Assembly: GCF_964340395.1 (NCBI RefSeq) | Contig: NC_135554.1 | Span: 9,366,475 to 9,430,474, forward strand | Length of the DNA: 64,000 nucleotides | Source of the DNA: Glandiceps talaboti | Taxonomy: Eukaryota > Hemichordata > Enteropneusta > Spengelidae | Direction: 5' to 3' | In this document: piece by piece, positions 41,001 through 55,000 of the stretch | How the letters are laid out: each line of letters starts with the position of its first letter | Numbering within the stretch: the stretch's first letter is position 1 | Notes under the pieces: generated by a model | Database searches by the model: none | The model's input: only the letters and a program-made list of their open reading frames with translations | What the model was told of the DNA's origin: nothing | Position numbers and translations under genes: made by a program

Positions 41001-43342
41001 GGTTCCCCTCTGTGTTTTTAGTGCAGGCCCATTTCTGGGGTATTCATAGTTTCGGGCATGATGAGTTGGTACATCCCCATGTGTTGGCAACATGGCCAAC
41101 CTCTAGCGCACCCACGCTCCACCCAGACAATACTCCCCTCCCTCAGGTGTGCAGTTCTGCTGTTTTCTGGTCCTGCGTCATGAGCAACACTTGCCAGCGG
41201 TTCATCCATTCACCCTGCCTCCTGTTGTTGTTGTTGTTGTTGTTGTTGTCCGGTTCACGCATTTTGGTCTCCGACACACTCTTCCCCTCGTTCTGTGGAA
41301 GTCCCATCCCATCCCCTCCCGGATTGGTGTCATTTTGGCGTAGCCATTTCCGGCAGAAGGGTCCTATGCCCTCTGGGGCTGGGAAGTGTTTCGTTTAGGC
41401 AAGTCATTGTTTTCCCCCAGTCAAAAGGATTCAGGCCTCAAGCCCGGTCCTCCTGGGTTTGTGAACTGTACCTCAGACCACAGTCTGATGCTGGCAGCCA
41501 CTCTTTTCAATGGCCATTCCAAAACTAAAAAGCAAATCTATAAAACCTTACCAAACCTCACAAATCCCCAATTCTACCTCTCGTATCATGGGGGTACTTC
41601 GGTCTGGTCATGGCATTTCCATCCCTCAGTCTTGGGGACCGTACTTCATACTAATGCCCCAATTCGTGGCATCACTTGGTACTTGGCCTCAAGCAGGCTC
41701 CAACTCACCTCAACTGGCACCACATTTCATACTCTCCCATTTTGCCAATGACTAGATCAGTAGTGTCCTCTGCCCAAAGTGTTTTCTGCTTGTGTTAGAT
41801 TTATTTGATTTGTAGTTATTTTTGAAATTGTTATTTGTTTCTTGTATTGTCGCTTATTACTATTATTTTGGTTGCCATATTAAACAGCATGATTTATACT
41901 TTATTTTGGATGTGTGTGTCAAATGGTTTCATATAGTTAGAGATTAATTGTACAAATGTAGTTCAGAGATGATATACATATAGACAAGAAGGTGTCATAA
42001 AACAACTTGAGGGAAAAGGTCACTGGTGTCAAATGTTAGCAGGTTCACATTTAAATGTTGTCTCTAGGTATAAAAACAAATGTTCTTGCATAATTTGCAT
42101 AATTTAGTATGGTGCTAACTTATATTTAGTATTTGGGAGACATAGTCAAGCATACCTCTAGAGTGTAAATCTCTAAGTTTATTCTTGTTGATGTATGCTG
42201 ATGATTTAGTTTTATTTTCGGAAAGTGTACAATGATTGCAGTAACAGTTGAATTACCTTTTAGATTACTCCAGAGTCTGGAATTTAGAGGTCAATATTGA
42301 AAAGACAAAGATTATGGTTTTCAGGAATGGTGGTAGTCTGAGAAATAATGAGCAATGTGTTTAGCATGGACAATTTGTCGAAGTGGTTGATAAGTTTACT
42401 TATTTAGGAATGTTGTTGAGTTATAATAAGTTTTTTTGCATGCAAAAACAATTTACGGACCAGGGTAGGAAGGCACTTTTTGTACTACACCGTAACACCT
42501 CGTCATTATCCCTGAACCATGACACTTTGTTTTATTTTTCTTTAAATGTTACGTTGACAGTATTCTGTTATATGCTTCAGGGGTTTAGGGATTACACAAG
42601 GGTCAAAATATTGAAAGAGTTCACCTTGATTTCTGCAAACGTTTTCTTGGAGTACAAAAATCGACATGTAATGTTATGGCATACAGTGAGCTTTGGTTGA
42701 TGATACCCTCTTAAATATAACAGAACTTACAATATAATAAAATATTGGAGTAAATTGTTAGTTTCCAGAAACTGTATTTTGAAATCTTATTACGAAAACT
42801 ACAGAAAAGTTAACTGGGTTTCGTTCATAAAGCAGGAACTGCTATATCTAGGTTTTGGTGAAGTTTGGGTAAATCAGTGTACTAATAAAAGTCATCTTGA
42901 TTATAAAGAAAGCCCTTTTTGACCAGGCACAACAAACTATCAGAGCTCAAATTGAAGCTTTGGTGTTATATAAGCATTGCAATGATTTGTTTTGTATTCA
43001 ATATTATTTATGCAAACCCTTACCGATGCATTTTAAGAAATTAATAGCTAAATATAGATTGTCGTCACACGACATAGCCATAGAAACCGTACACTATCAA
43101 ACTACAGCCAGGAATTTGAGAAATTGCCCAAAATGTAACAATGACATTGAGGATGAGTACCATTTTGTTCTTAATTGTCCTTTTTATACCGACCATCTCT
43201 CCAAATACATTAAACCATATTATTGGAAGAAACCCTCTGTGTTCAAACTTGTACAGTTATTCTCTGTCCGTAATGTAAAACAAACATATAATTTAGGAGA
43301 ATTCGGAATTCGAAATTTAAGAATCATGTAAGGCATTATTTG

Positions 43343-43436
<94 letters not shown>

Positions 43437-46327
43437 TCCTCTTTTTTGATTCTCCATATATTTTCCTGTGTACAGACATGCGATTTTGTTTTGGTTTTGT
43501 ATGTTACTGATGAGCAGTGACGCTCAAGGTGAATAAATAATTGTATGGCCTAAATCCATGAGAGGTCACGTCAGGGCATATCAGATCATGTCAAGATACT
43601 TTGACCTATGCTTAATCAGGTCAGGTCACTTACTACTTTATTGCTAAATTACTACTTTTTTACTAAATGTTCACTACATTACTACGTTGATACATTATCG
43701 GTTGGTTACTACGTTACCAGTTGTGACATCATTTAGTTTGCATCTGGTTTATTGCTTAAGTAATGTCCCATTTAACATGGAGATCAGTCCAGCAGATTTT
43801 GATTTATGGTCACTTGTGCACACACACACACATTTCTCGTTCTACCTTCAAGTATACACACACACACCACGCCTATCAGTACTAAAGTACAAAAGTAGGT
43901 GACATTACAAATTTCAATACCAATAGTCATACATTGATCAACCAATCCGGTATATATTTGTAAAATGGTAAACATAAAATTTCCAGTACAAGACCTACAA
44001 ATCTTATAATATAGAAAAGACAGTTACTCAATGCTTTAGATTAGATTTCTGTTTACTGTATGAGTAGCTTGAAATGATAGCTCATAAGGTAAGGTAAAGT
44101 GAACCCACCATTTGTCCTGATTTCCGATAATTGCCCATGAATCGTCATTCAGCACATCACCCTGTTGATAAATGCATTGTACTTTTAGTTAATGAAAACA
44201 TGTTATAACTGATTTAAGGAAAGTACTCTGCCAGCAATCAAATAAACTTACAAGTCGCAGTTATATTTAATTTCTCTGAACAAAGATAGCAAAGTTTTCT
44301 TGTATCTTCTCCGCAGGTTGATTTATTGAACTTCATTCAGTGTGCTAACAGAACAGCAATTGAAATAATACTACTTCAGAATTTGCGACCATGTCTTTAC
44401 TTTCGGGGATGAAATTAATTATAACTGCGACTTGTAATTTATTGAAAATAATTCATTTGTGAAATGAATACTTGCCCAGTATTCTTCAAGAACATTATTG
44501 AAGCAAATTACGTCAATAACATGCAAATTAGATAAATAATATGCATCATTTTGCTCTAGAAGTATTCATTTCTTGACATAACTGGATACGTTATATGTAA
44601 AACACTTCATTCTTTCGGACTGAGTAATATTTTGAGATAATGATGACGATATTAAGAAAACCAACTAACAGTTATTGTCAAGTTTGTTGTGTTTCTGAAA
44701 GAAGACTCATACAATATTTTTATTGCATGCACCATATTTTTTTACGAATCGATGTGAAGCAGTGTCTATGAACACTACTAATGACTTCACCCATAGCAAC
44801 AGTCAGAAAATCGTGTTGATTCTCTAGACTATAAATGATATTTAATGATGTAACTTATGAGACAACATAAAAAAGACATCCTCGTATGGTGTCCATTTAA
44901 TGTCAAAATTACTACATGGAATTTGAGACACTGCAACTTGCCATTTGTCAATGAGACATCCTGTTTAAAATTCTCGTTTGCGATTTGAAAACGGAAGATA
45001 CAACTTCCACATGACATTTGACTATGCAACATTTTCTATGAGTAGACCAACTTCTATATGACAGTTTTAATTTCATTGTGCCTCACAAGACTACATGGAG
45101 AGAGACTGGTAACAGGTCAAAGTATGCTAACCTCCCATGACCACTACGGTTGCCCTCATGGTGTACCTGGGTCACCCTGATACGTCGGGCTAATAGGGGC
45201 TCTGGTGAAACTGTGACCAATGCAGCAAGCCGGCAGTGGATTACCCACCACTCGAAATAAATACTAAAAATACAAACAGACTAACCCTACGATAACTGGA
45301 AGAAAGAGATTGCCCAGTGAAATTAGTCGTATACATGAAGAATTGAAGTCCTACAAGTCCGAAGTATTGAGTGTTGCTACAAATACTTGTGGTATGAAGA
45401 AAATCGGCAACTCAAAGACAATGATACAGCTACTAATTGGAATGACAGGACTGAAACTGTTGTAGAAGAGAATAGGTCAAACAATGGGAGAAGACCTGAG
45501 ACAGAGATATCAATACATATTACCAGGTGGCGAATAAAGTTTCCAAGAAAGATGTAAGGGAATTGCGGGACAGAGTTTGGGACAATTTTGGTATGTTGTT
45601 GGTTGAAGAATCCTAAGGCATGATAAGAAAATTCCATAAGGCCAAGGTTGTAAGGATATATGGTAACAAGTGCAGTCCCACTGAAATCATCAATGACAGC
45701 AACGAGAATCCGATAATATGTCTCGGGGCAGTATTAGATTGATGGATAGTTTGAGTAGTCTGTTGAATCGAACTGGAGAGGTTCCCACCTCCAAGGACAA
45801 CGAATATCCAGTAAAAGGGAAGTGAGCTGCACGCCTTACTATCGGTGCTATAAGTGGTGGATGTTGTGAGACTTGCCCCAAACCACAAGGCATTTGGTGT
45901 AGAAAGCTATGCTGAGATCATAAAGGCATCTTGGTAAGCCACAATTAGGTGGCTTCAGCAAATTTTCAAGCTGTTTGGTTACAGCAACAACACCACTTGA
46001 CTGGCAACAAGCCAAACTTTTACTAGAAAAACAAAGGCATTGGACAATTAATGCATATGATCCCGCACTATACCCCATTACAAACTAGTCTTATGTAATG
46101 AAATCTGATGGAAGGAAAACACGCATCAAGACACACGGTAACACCACCGCTGGATAAATGACATATGTAAAGCTGAACTAAAATGTGACATTACAACTGC
46201 TTCTAGCAGAGTATTCAATCACAGTTTGCATTTCCCTCGACACCCACGGTGGTAAAAAGAAGTTAAGAAATATTTCATTTGAAAAATCGACATTCGACTT
46301 CCATATGGCATCATCACAAAGGAAATT

Positions 46328-46371
<44 letters not shown>

Positions 46372-49039
46372 TTTCCCGTTCTACCTTCAAGTATTACACG
46401 AAAACGGGCCTCAACAGGTAACCCAAGATAATTTTGGCACAACATACAGCTTCACTCTGTGTTTACTTATAATAGTAGACCATTCTTTCTGGGGTTTTAT
46501 CTGTTCTCTCAATTGGCAGGCGTCATATATGGTCGCATGACGGAGAGTAAAGCATCAGTGCCGAATACAGACTATATTCAGCAAAACGACAAGGCGCAGT
46601 CATTCTGTTATGTAGTCTGTATGCAGTCCGGCATAGACATAAGCCTGTTTAGCATTATCTCCCTTTCAGTCCCTCGGTCTCATTACTTATTGTATTCACG
46701 ATAAATGAAGGTTCGGCGTTCGTTTCGAATATAGTGTACCGAACTTAGCTGTTCGACCGGACGTGGATACTTTTCCTGCCTCTGGGAGGTCATTGTTTAT
46801 AAAAATCCAAACAACAGACGAATGCAAAGACGACAATAATGCAAATGAGACAATATTTCAGTCACCCAATGGGTCATTTTTGGCCACAATTACCTTTGGT
46901 TACCCGTAGACGCTGCTCTAATTTGGCATAATTATAAATACTTGTGGGTAGAATGGAAAATGTAACTGATTTTCTCACATGTTATACTGGATTGAAAAGT
47001 TAAATGTCGATTTTAAAAACGAAACTTCAAACTGTCAAATAGAAAATGGACTTCTGAAACATAATGTTGTACAGTCAAATTGCATGTAGTAGTAGAATCT
47101 TCCATTGACAAATGGCAGGTCGCAGTCTCAAATTGCATGGAGAAATGTTATCACTGATTGGATAATATCCTCTTTTTGTGTCGTGCATAATTAAACCTGT
47201 TATATAAGAAGTTCAATGTTCTCGTCAGTGAGCTGTTTTTGACCTGAAACCAGCAAGTTTCTAGTAAGTGAATAAGACAACATATCATATGTCAAGGTAC
47301 TTAAACCCAGGTTTACTGTTTTACAATTTTTTATGGAGAATCATATGTAGTTTATCGGATTTCCAAAAAATAGCGTCCGACATCACAGGAATCTGCAAAG
47401 AAAATTACGCATTTACATATGACTTGTGCTACAAACGATGGAACATCGAGTTCCTAGCTTATCTATGTAGTTACAAGCAGCCAATACTTATACAATTTGC
47501 AATGTCAGAATACTAACATTATACTTTGTGTTAAATATGAAGACATTTACCTTGTTCATTTTGTCCTGGTCCTTTGCAATGTCTTGCCCATCTTTTTCAT
47601 ATTTTGTTGACTGACTGCCAGGGTCAATCCCTGACATGTTTTTATCAACCAATTTTTGTGCTTTCTGTACATCTTTGGTAGTTACAGCTGTAGGTCCGTC
47701 TGGCTTTTCATGAAACAAGTCTTCATCAGAACAGCTGTGGTATGATTCATTCTCATCACTTGAGTTCGCCGTACCTGATTGACAAATAGGTATGTCAGAC
47801 TCTTCATATCAATTGTATTATTGCTCGGCTTTAAACAGGTCTGTTTGTATGAAGGATGAATATAACATTTCCAATTGTGTTCAATTCATATTTGTTGACA
47901 AACATTTTACCTTCCGTAAGGTAATTTAAGGATAAAAAGTATGTGTGTTGTCTGTCTGTTTGTCTGTGTCTGTCTGTGTATATCTGTCGTTCTGTCTGTC
48001 TGCCTGTCTGTGTCAAAGTTTTCTCAAAAATACCGCCAATGGCGTTGTAGCACAACTGTACAGTTATTAAAAATGTTTATCCATATGTTAGTCCATGCTA
48101 ACAATAGGTGTTCATTTTGCTGAATGACTAGTAGCCTATCCAACCATGTTGCTATCTTTACGATATATGCTAGCATTTGGCTGTTGCTATGGGTGTGGTC
48201 ATGTTGATAGATATATTTACATATATTTTTTTATGTTTTTGTTCACTTGTGTATGAATTCCTGATATTATCTTTGCAATATATGTAATCATTTGGCTGTT
48301 GCTATGGGCGTGGTCTTGTTGCTAGGCATATTTACATACATTTTTTGAATGTTTATTCAATTGTCTATTAATTTCCATTGTCATCTTTGCAATATATGTG
48401 ATTATTTGGTTGTTGCTAGGGGGTGGTTTTGTTGCTAGGTATATTTGAATACATGTTTTGAATGTATATTCCTTTGTCTTTATATTACTGTTATCTTTAC
48501 AATATACATGATTATTTGGCCTTTGCTATGGGCGTAGGCTTGTTGCTAGGCAAATTTATAAACATTTTTATATGTTTATTCCTATTAATCTCTGTTGTTA
48601 TCCTTGTGAAATACACCACCGTTTGTCTGTTGCTATGGGCGTGGTCATTGTTGCTAGGGTATTTGCATACATTTTTTGAATGTTTACTCTTTTGCCTACC
48701 AGAAGATGTTGTCATTTGACCAAAATATACTGCCATCTGGTTGTTGCTAAGGGCGTGGTCATTGTTGCTAGGGCCAATTTTGACAAAATGTTTTGTAGAC
48801 AATCTGCAGAATTACACTTTCAGAAACATCTCACCAAGTTTCACCTAATTTACATATCACTCATAGAATCATTGTATGCATAATAGTGCTTTGTCCATAC
48901 ATCCTAAGATGCATTCCCCTTAAATTTCAACCCAATCTGCTCAGTAGTTTTGGAATTATAGATTTTTAACCGAAAAGACACATTTTAGCCCTAATTTGCA
49001 TATTACTGATGAAATAATCATGTCATGAACAAATCTTAC

Positions 49040-49087
<48 letters not shown>

Positions 49088-52000
49088 CACCGCACGATCC
49101 CTATAGCACTACTGAACGTCAGTTCAGTTGTGCTAAAAGCGACTGACTTAATTCAAACGAAATTTGGTGCATTTACTTTAGGTAATGCTAGAACTGATTA
49201 GGGTCTGCTAAACAACCCATGAATACATATGATTAAGGGTTTTCGGTAATTAGGCTCTACACCCTGCACACTCAACATAACTTGGTACATACATTCATGA
49301 TATATGACGCCTGCCAACTGAGAGAACAGATAAAACCCCAGAAAGAATGGTCTACTATTATCAGTAAACGCAGAGTGAAGCTGTATGTTGTGCCAAAATT
49401 ATCTTGGGTTACGTGTTGAGGCCCCTCCAAAGGCCATGTGCCATATAAGTTTGATCGTGTAGCTTTTAATTTTAATGACTCATTTACATAATTAATGATT
49501 TTCTGTAATCAGGTTAAATCTGAAGAATGCATGTTTCAAATTCAATATAATTTACTACAAACATCAACCATAATAAAGTGCACAGCTTCTAAAAACCTTT
49601 GTGATGTCGCCTTCAGTTTGACTTAGGATATTGCTGAATAACTGAAAATCATTACTAATGCAAATTACTCATTAATAGTAAAAGCCATGCCTACAAACTT
49701 CATAGGACATGTGCATTGTTATGTTTGATATATGTACCAATATATAAATGTTTATGGTCGATGTATGACAGTTTCTACAAACCATTAGGATATAATGGGT
49801 GGACTAATATCTTAGGAAGAAGGAGAAATACGCAAGAAAGGTCTAGTTCTGTCACCTTGACTTGGACCAGAAAATATGCCCAGGACCCATGAAGGAATCA
49901 ATAGTTTTAATAATAATTGGTTGAGCCACTGAGCCAAGAACCTTATTCTTGGCATAAAATCTATGGTCCGTGTATTAAATCACCTAATCACTTCTCCACT
50001 GAAAAAAAACTGAAAGAGAATCCAATGCTTATCTCGCTCCTATGCGGCCTGATGCAAGGGCTAGGAGAAAAGCAGTTTTACAGGTAAAGGCTTTAAGAGA
50101 GATGGAGTAGAGCGGTTCAAACACTACATTTTAGCTTGGGGAAACTGGGGATAAAACCAAGAGAAAGGATTAAGATAATGTTTGCTGAATCTGTTTAAGT
50201 AACACTTCCCTTCATGCACCCTGAATCAACCAGTCTGAATCAACCACTCTGTATACGGGATCGACTTGGACTTTTAGGGAATTAGCTCAGACTACACACA
50301 ATGTTCATGGTTAACCTGGATCATTTAGAAGGGGAGCAGATCGAAACTCCTGACCTCAGACCGTCTCTTCCAAAGACTGAATCCATCATTTTATCATTCC
50401 ATTAAATTCTTATAAACGTAAGATATGCAATACTCAAATGATTGGGTGATAAAATAATCAGCACCATAAATGACTAAAACGGAAGTATTGCCGTAGCCTT
50501 AATTCAATGCAAATGATATCGACAAATATGAAAACTAGCTAAACAATGTGATCACGTCATTGTTCTTCCAACTGTCTGTAATTAGTCATTATTTGACACT
50601 GTTGATCTTATAATAACTTAATGGTGTCATCTTAGAAGAATCTTATTCGCGATATGCAAACATTTGTTCTTAGTATTAATTCATGACAGCTGAGAGTTCA
50701 TGGTGACCTCGCAAAACTTCAAAACTTAGCGAATATTAAAACGTTGTATTCTGTCATCCGTAACAATGTTTTAACTGAGAGCAGGGGTAGACACAGAGTT
50801 GAAAGTTCTGGCCTCTCAGACCACAACCTCATCATCAGTGTCTAGGTTGGAGTTATCAATCCATGGGTCAGTTGAGTGTATGCACAAGACCTATAATTCT
50901 TTAAAAATGGAAAATGACCAGGTTTTAGAGCAGTAGCCTTCTTTCCATGGCCTAAAACCTCTGAAGTAATTCTGTCCATTTGGCTAGAATACACGGTGGA
51001 AATTGGTAAAGTTGATTGCTCCTTGACTGCTTTCACTTTTTCATATCTTCGAATGCCATGTAAATCTCTGATTCTTAATGGTGTACGGTAAGGGTACAAT
51101 TGTAAAACAATTGAATGTATTCATGGAAGAAGAAATCGCCATCACGAGTAGGGAAGTTGAATGCAGCGCACACTGTTGGTATATGGTTCCTTTCCCACAA
51201 ATGAGATGTCTCTCAGGGCATTCTGTGATGGTTCCTCCATGTCTCTCATGAGCTGATGTCTAGATCTGTTTGACATTAGGCACATATGTGGGTGACCTCA
51301 CTGGAGTAATGTTCAAAACATTTGCAAGAACAAGATCTTGAAAGGCTATTCTCACCCGACTTAGAGGGCAAAGGAGACCTCAAATATATATGAAAATTTC
51401 ACCCTCAGGGTAACCAAAGAGTAAACCAATTGGGATCCGGAAGAAACCAATGTGTTACATGTAAATGGATGTGGGAGCTAGGTACTTGAGGAGTAGAAAG
51501 CTTTTCTTAACTACTGTACTGCCACACAATAAAAGACACAACTATGTTGGAGACCCACCTCTCCAACTACATGTATGGAGCCAAGTGTGGTGGAGGCGGT
51601 GGGGCAAAAAATGTATTGACATGGGATTGGAGGACTTAATGTGGGTTTCCCATCAGTATTTTGCCGACAGGTAGATATCATAATCGAACAGAAACATGCA
51701 CACTTTTATTATCAGTGAATGTACAAAATTATATGAGATTTGAAGCTTACATTCATAAGATATAGCCTAATTACCGAGAATCAATTTTTCATGCAAGTGA
51801 CTCACCAAAACTAAAAGCTGCATTAAATAATCTTCATGCTATGCAGCATGTACTCATTATTGTGGTTTATGTATATACCAAATTACACGAAATTACCGAA
51901 AATAATTATTTTTGCAAATTATTCATTACAATCATAATATATGCAAACAGGCTTTATAGGACATGTTTGCTTTGACATGGTTCGTGTGTGTACCAAATTA

Positions 52001-55000
52001 AACTCGCGTTCATAACAAAGTATAACATAACTTTCCTTTAAAGAAGATAATAACACCATAAATATTTTTGAGAACGAATAATTTGTTTGCTATGAATCGT
52101 GGTGTAGATTTTCTGAATGTTATTACATTGCATAGAAGTCACTGTAGGGTTCAAAACTGACAGAAAGACACAGATACATTACCAATAGACATAAAGGATG
52201 ATATCGCAATTCAAGGTCATCACCCTGGATGCATATTTTACCTGTGGTATGAACTGGCTCATTGGTTCTGTCTGATTCCAATGCTGGTGTGGCCTTTACA
52301 CCGAGGATGAGCCATAGCCCAAAAACGTCTGTAATACCTTGATTTTCAAGGACTTAAATAGTACCATATCACTTTCTATACTTGAAGAATAGATGTAAAA
52401 TTAAGACTGCAGTAAAACTATGTGTGAGTATGGAATAGCTGAAAAGTAGTTTCTTTAGTAAGACAAGAAATATCATGTACACACCTGTATCTGTTTTTTC
52501 ACCCATTGTTGTTGAAGGCGTGCTTGTTTGCTCCTTTTTACTGATATCTGTATCTTCAAGAGGTGATGATCTTGGGGCTACTTCAGCCGTTTGATCAATT
52601 GACTCATGATGTCCACCTTGCTGTGAATCCGATGACCCCTCCAGCACATCTATCTGTATGGCTATTAAAAGGTTAATGCATAAATTAGAAATAATTTGAT
52701 GAAAGATGAAATGATTCAGTTATCATGAATGTGCCTAGGAAATAAACTGTTCAAACATTTGCTGTCACTTTCAATAGAAAATCCAAACCTCATTGTCTGT
52801 GAAAATTAAGCAAAGGGCTGATGTCTAGAGCCATCTGTTTGAAATTAGGGGGTGACCTCTCACTGGAGTAATGGTCAAACGTTTGAAAGAAGAACGAGAT
52901 CTTGAATGACTACTCTCACCCGACTCAGAGGGCAAAGGAGACCTAAAATGTATATGGAAATTCAACCCTCTTTGGGCCAGAGATCCTCTGCATTCTGAAA
53001 TTTCTACGAGAACGAGAGCGAGAGCCACTGTTAGGGTCATGCAAATCATATTGTGCCCTCCGAGCAGTAGGTGTTGAACCCTCAACCTTGTGATAGACCG
53101 GGCTGGGTGGCCAGGGGTACTGCCGAACTGACGTGGCCAGTCAACATAGGGACTAAAACCATCCCATGGTGCATCAGCAGACAGACCAAAGCCATGCATT
53201 GGCATGAACTAGGAATTCTGAAAGTCAGCTCCGGTTTGATGGGAAACCCCTCACACCCATATACAAAGTGGAATCGTCCTACTCATGCTGTACACCTTGC
53301 TTAGAGTCAGCAATTACCGATTACTATCATCACTTGATTCGGTAAATCGATTACGACCATCCTGTATACTTTCAAAATTATAAGTTCCATTAGATGGCCG
53401 AGCCTGAGACTGAGCAATGAGGGGAAGGTAGGTAGGTATTTGCTATACCCGGCCTAGTTATGTCAAAGTGGGAGATCTCTCCACTGCCTCAATGAGGGCA
53501 TTGGTTTGACTCAGCTACACACAGGCTCAACCGGTCCCCTTTGAGAAGGTAGAAGTGATAGCTACATGAAGAATGCTGATAGGTGATTGCTGTACAGTAC
53601 TTGTGGTAATCGAGTCACATCCGAGAGGGCACCACATACTGACCACACCGCTTAGGATTCAAAACTGACAGAAAGACACACATACATTACCAATAGAAAT
53701 AAAGAATGATATCGCAATTCAAGGTCGTCACCCTGGATGCATATTTTACCTGTGGTATGTACTGGCTCATTGGTTCTGTCTGATTCCAATGCTGGTGTGG
53801 CCTTTACACCGAGGATGAGCCATAGCCCAAAAACGTCTGTAATAACTTGATTTTCAAGGACTTAAATAGTACCATATCACTTTCTATACTTGAAGAATAG
53901 ATGTAAAATTAAGACTGCGGTAAATTATATATGAGTATGGAATAACTGAAAAGTGGTTTCTTAAGTATGAGAAATTAAGAAATATCATGTACACACCTGT
54001 ATCTGTTTTTTCACTCATTGTTGTTGAAGGCGTGCTTGCTTGCTCTTTTAAACTCACATCTGTATCTTCAAGGAGTAAACTTGAGGCTACTTCAGCCGTT
54101 TGATCCATTGATTCATGATGTCCTCCTTGCTGTGTATCCGATGACCCTTCCAGCACATCTATCTCTATGTCTATTAAAAGTTGAATGCATAAATTTGATT
54201 GAAAGATGGAATGATTAACAGTTAACATGAATGCGCGCAGGAAATACACTTTTAAAACCTTTTCTGTTACTTTCTGAAGAAATCCCGAACCTCAGTGTCT
54301 GTGAAAATTAAGCAAAAGAATTAGGGGTTACTGTACAAACTTTTGGAATAGGAGTAAAAACAGTATCAACATTTTCGATCCAATAAGGCCACCGAACGCG
54401 TATGTTAATCCTATGGGGGACGGAAACAAGAAGATTATTGATTTCCTGAAAAAGACGTCATACCCAAAGTTCTTTTATCATTTCGAAGGGAGGCGCAAAT
54501 TTCTATTATGGCAAAGTTTGGAGAGATTTTAAAAACGTCACTACCTTTCACTAAAATTCGTCCCCAAGATGCATTCTACCTTAATAAATTGCAATTCAGG
54601 ATTACATTGAATAATCATATCTGTATGTAAGTAGAGACTTTACATCGATACCACTATATAATTATAAGAATGCGCGTAAGTTCAGAAAGTACACCATTTC
54701 CGAAACAAATCACAATGACATTTGGTAATAAAGGTGCTAATTTCTGAATATCTGTAAACTTGTGGGTTTGTTGACTTTGCAAAGATGTGTTAATTTTGAA
54801 AGATTTGAAGTAAAGTGACAATTGGCCTTACGTATGAAGATCTTAGCTTACTTCAGATAATATAGCGTTCAATTTGTATCACCCGATTAACAAGTATTCT
54901 TTGGCTTTAACAACGGCTTTAAAGTTGAAAACGTAAAAATTGTCATTTACGTTTTCTTTGACATGGTTCATGTGTGTACCAAATTAAACTCGCTTTCGTA

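Noticed and set aside
29200-49040. Regularly spaced repeats suggestive of a CRISPR array
   Set aside because: Units are 110-150 bp, diverged and continuous with no unique spacers; these are eukaryotic minisatellites.
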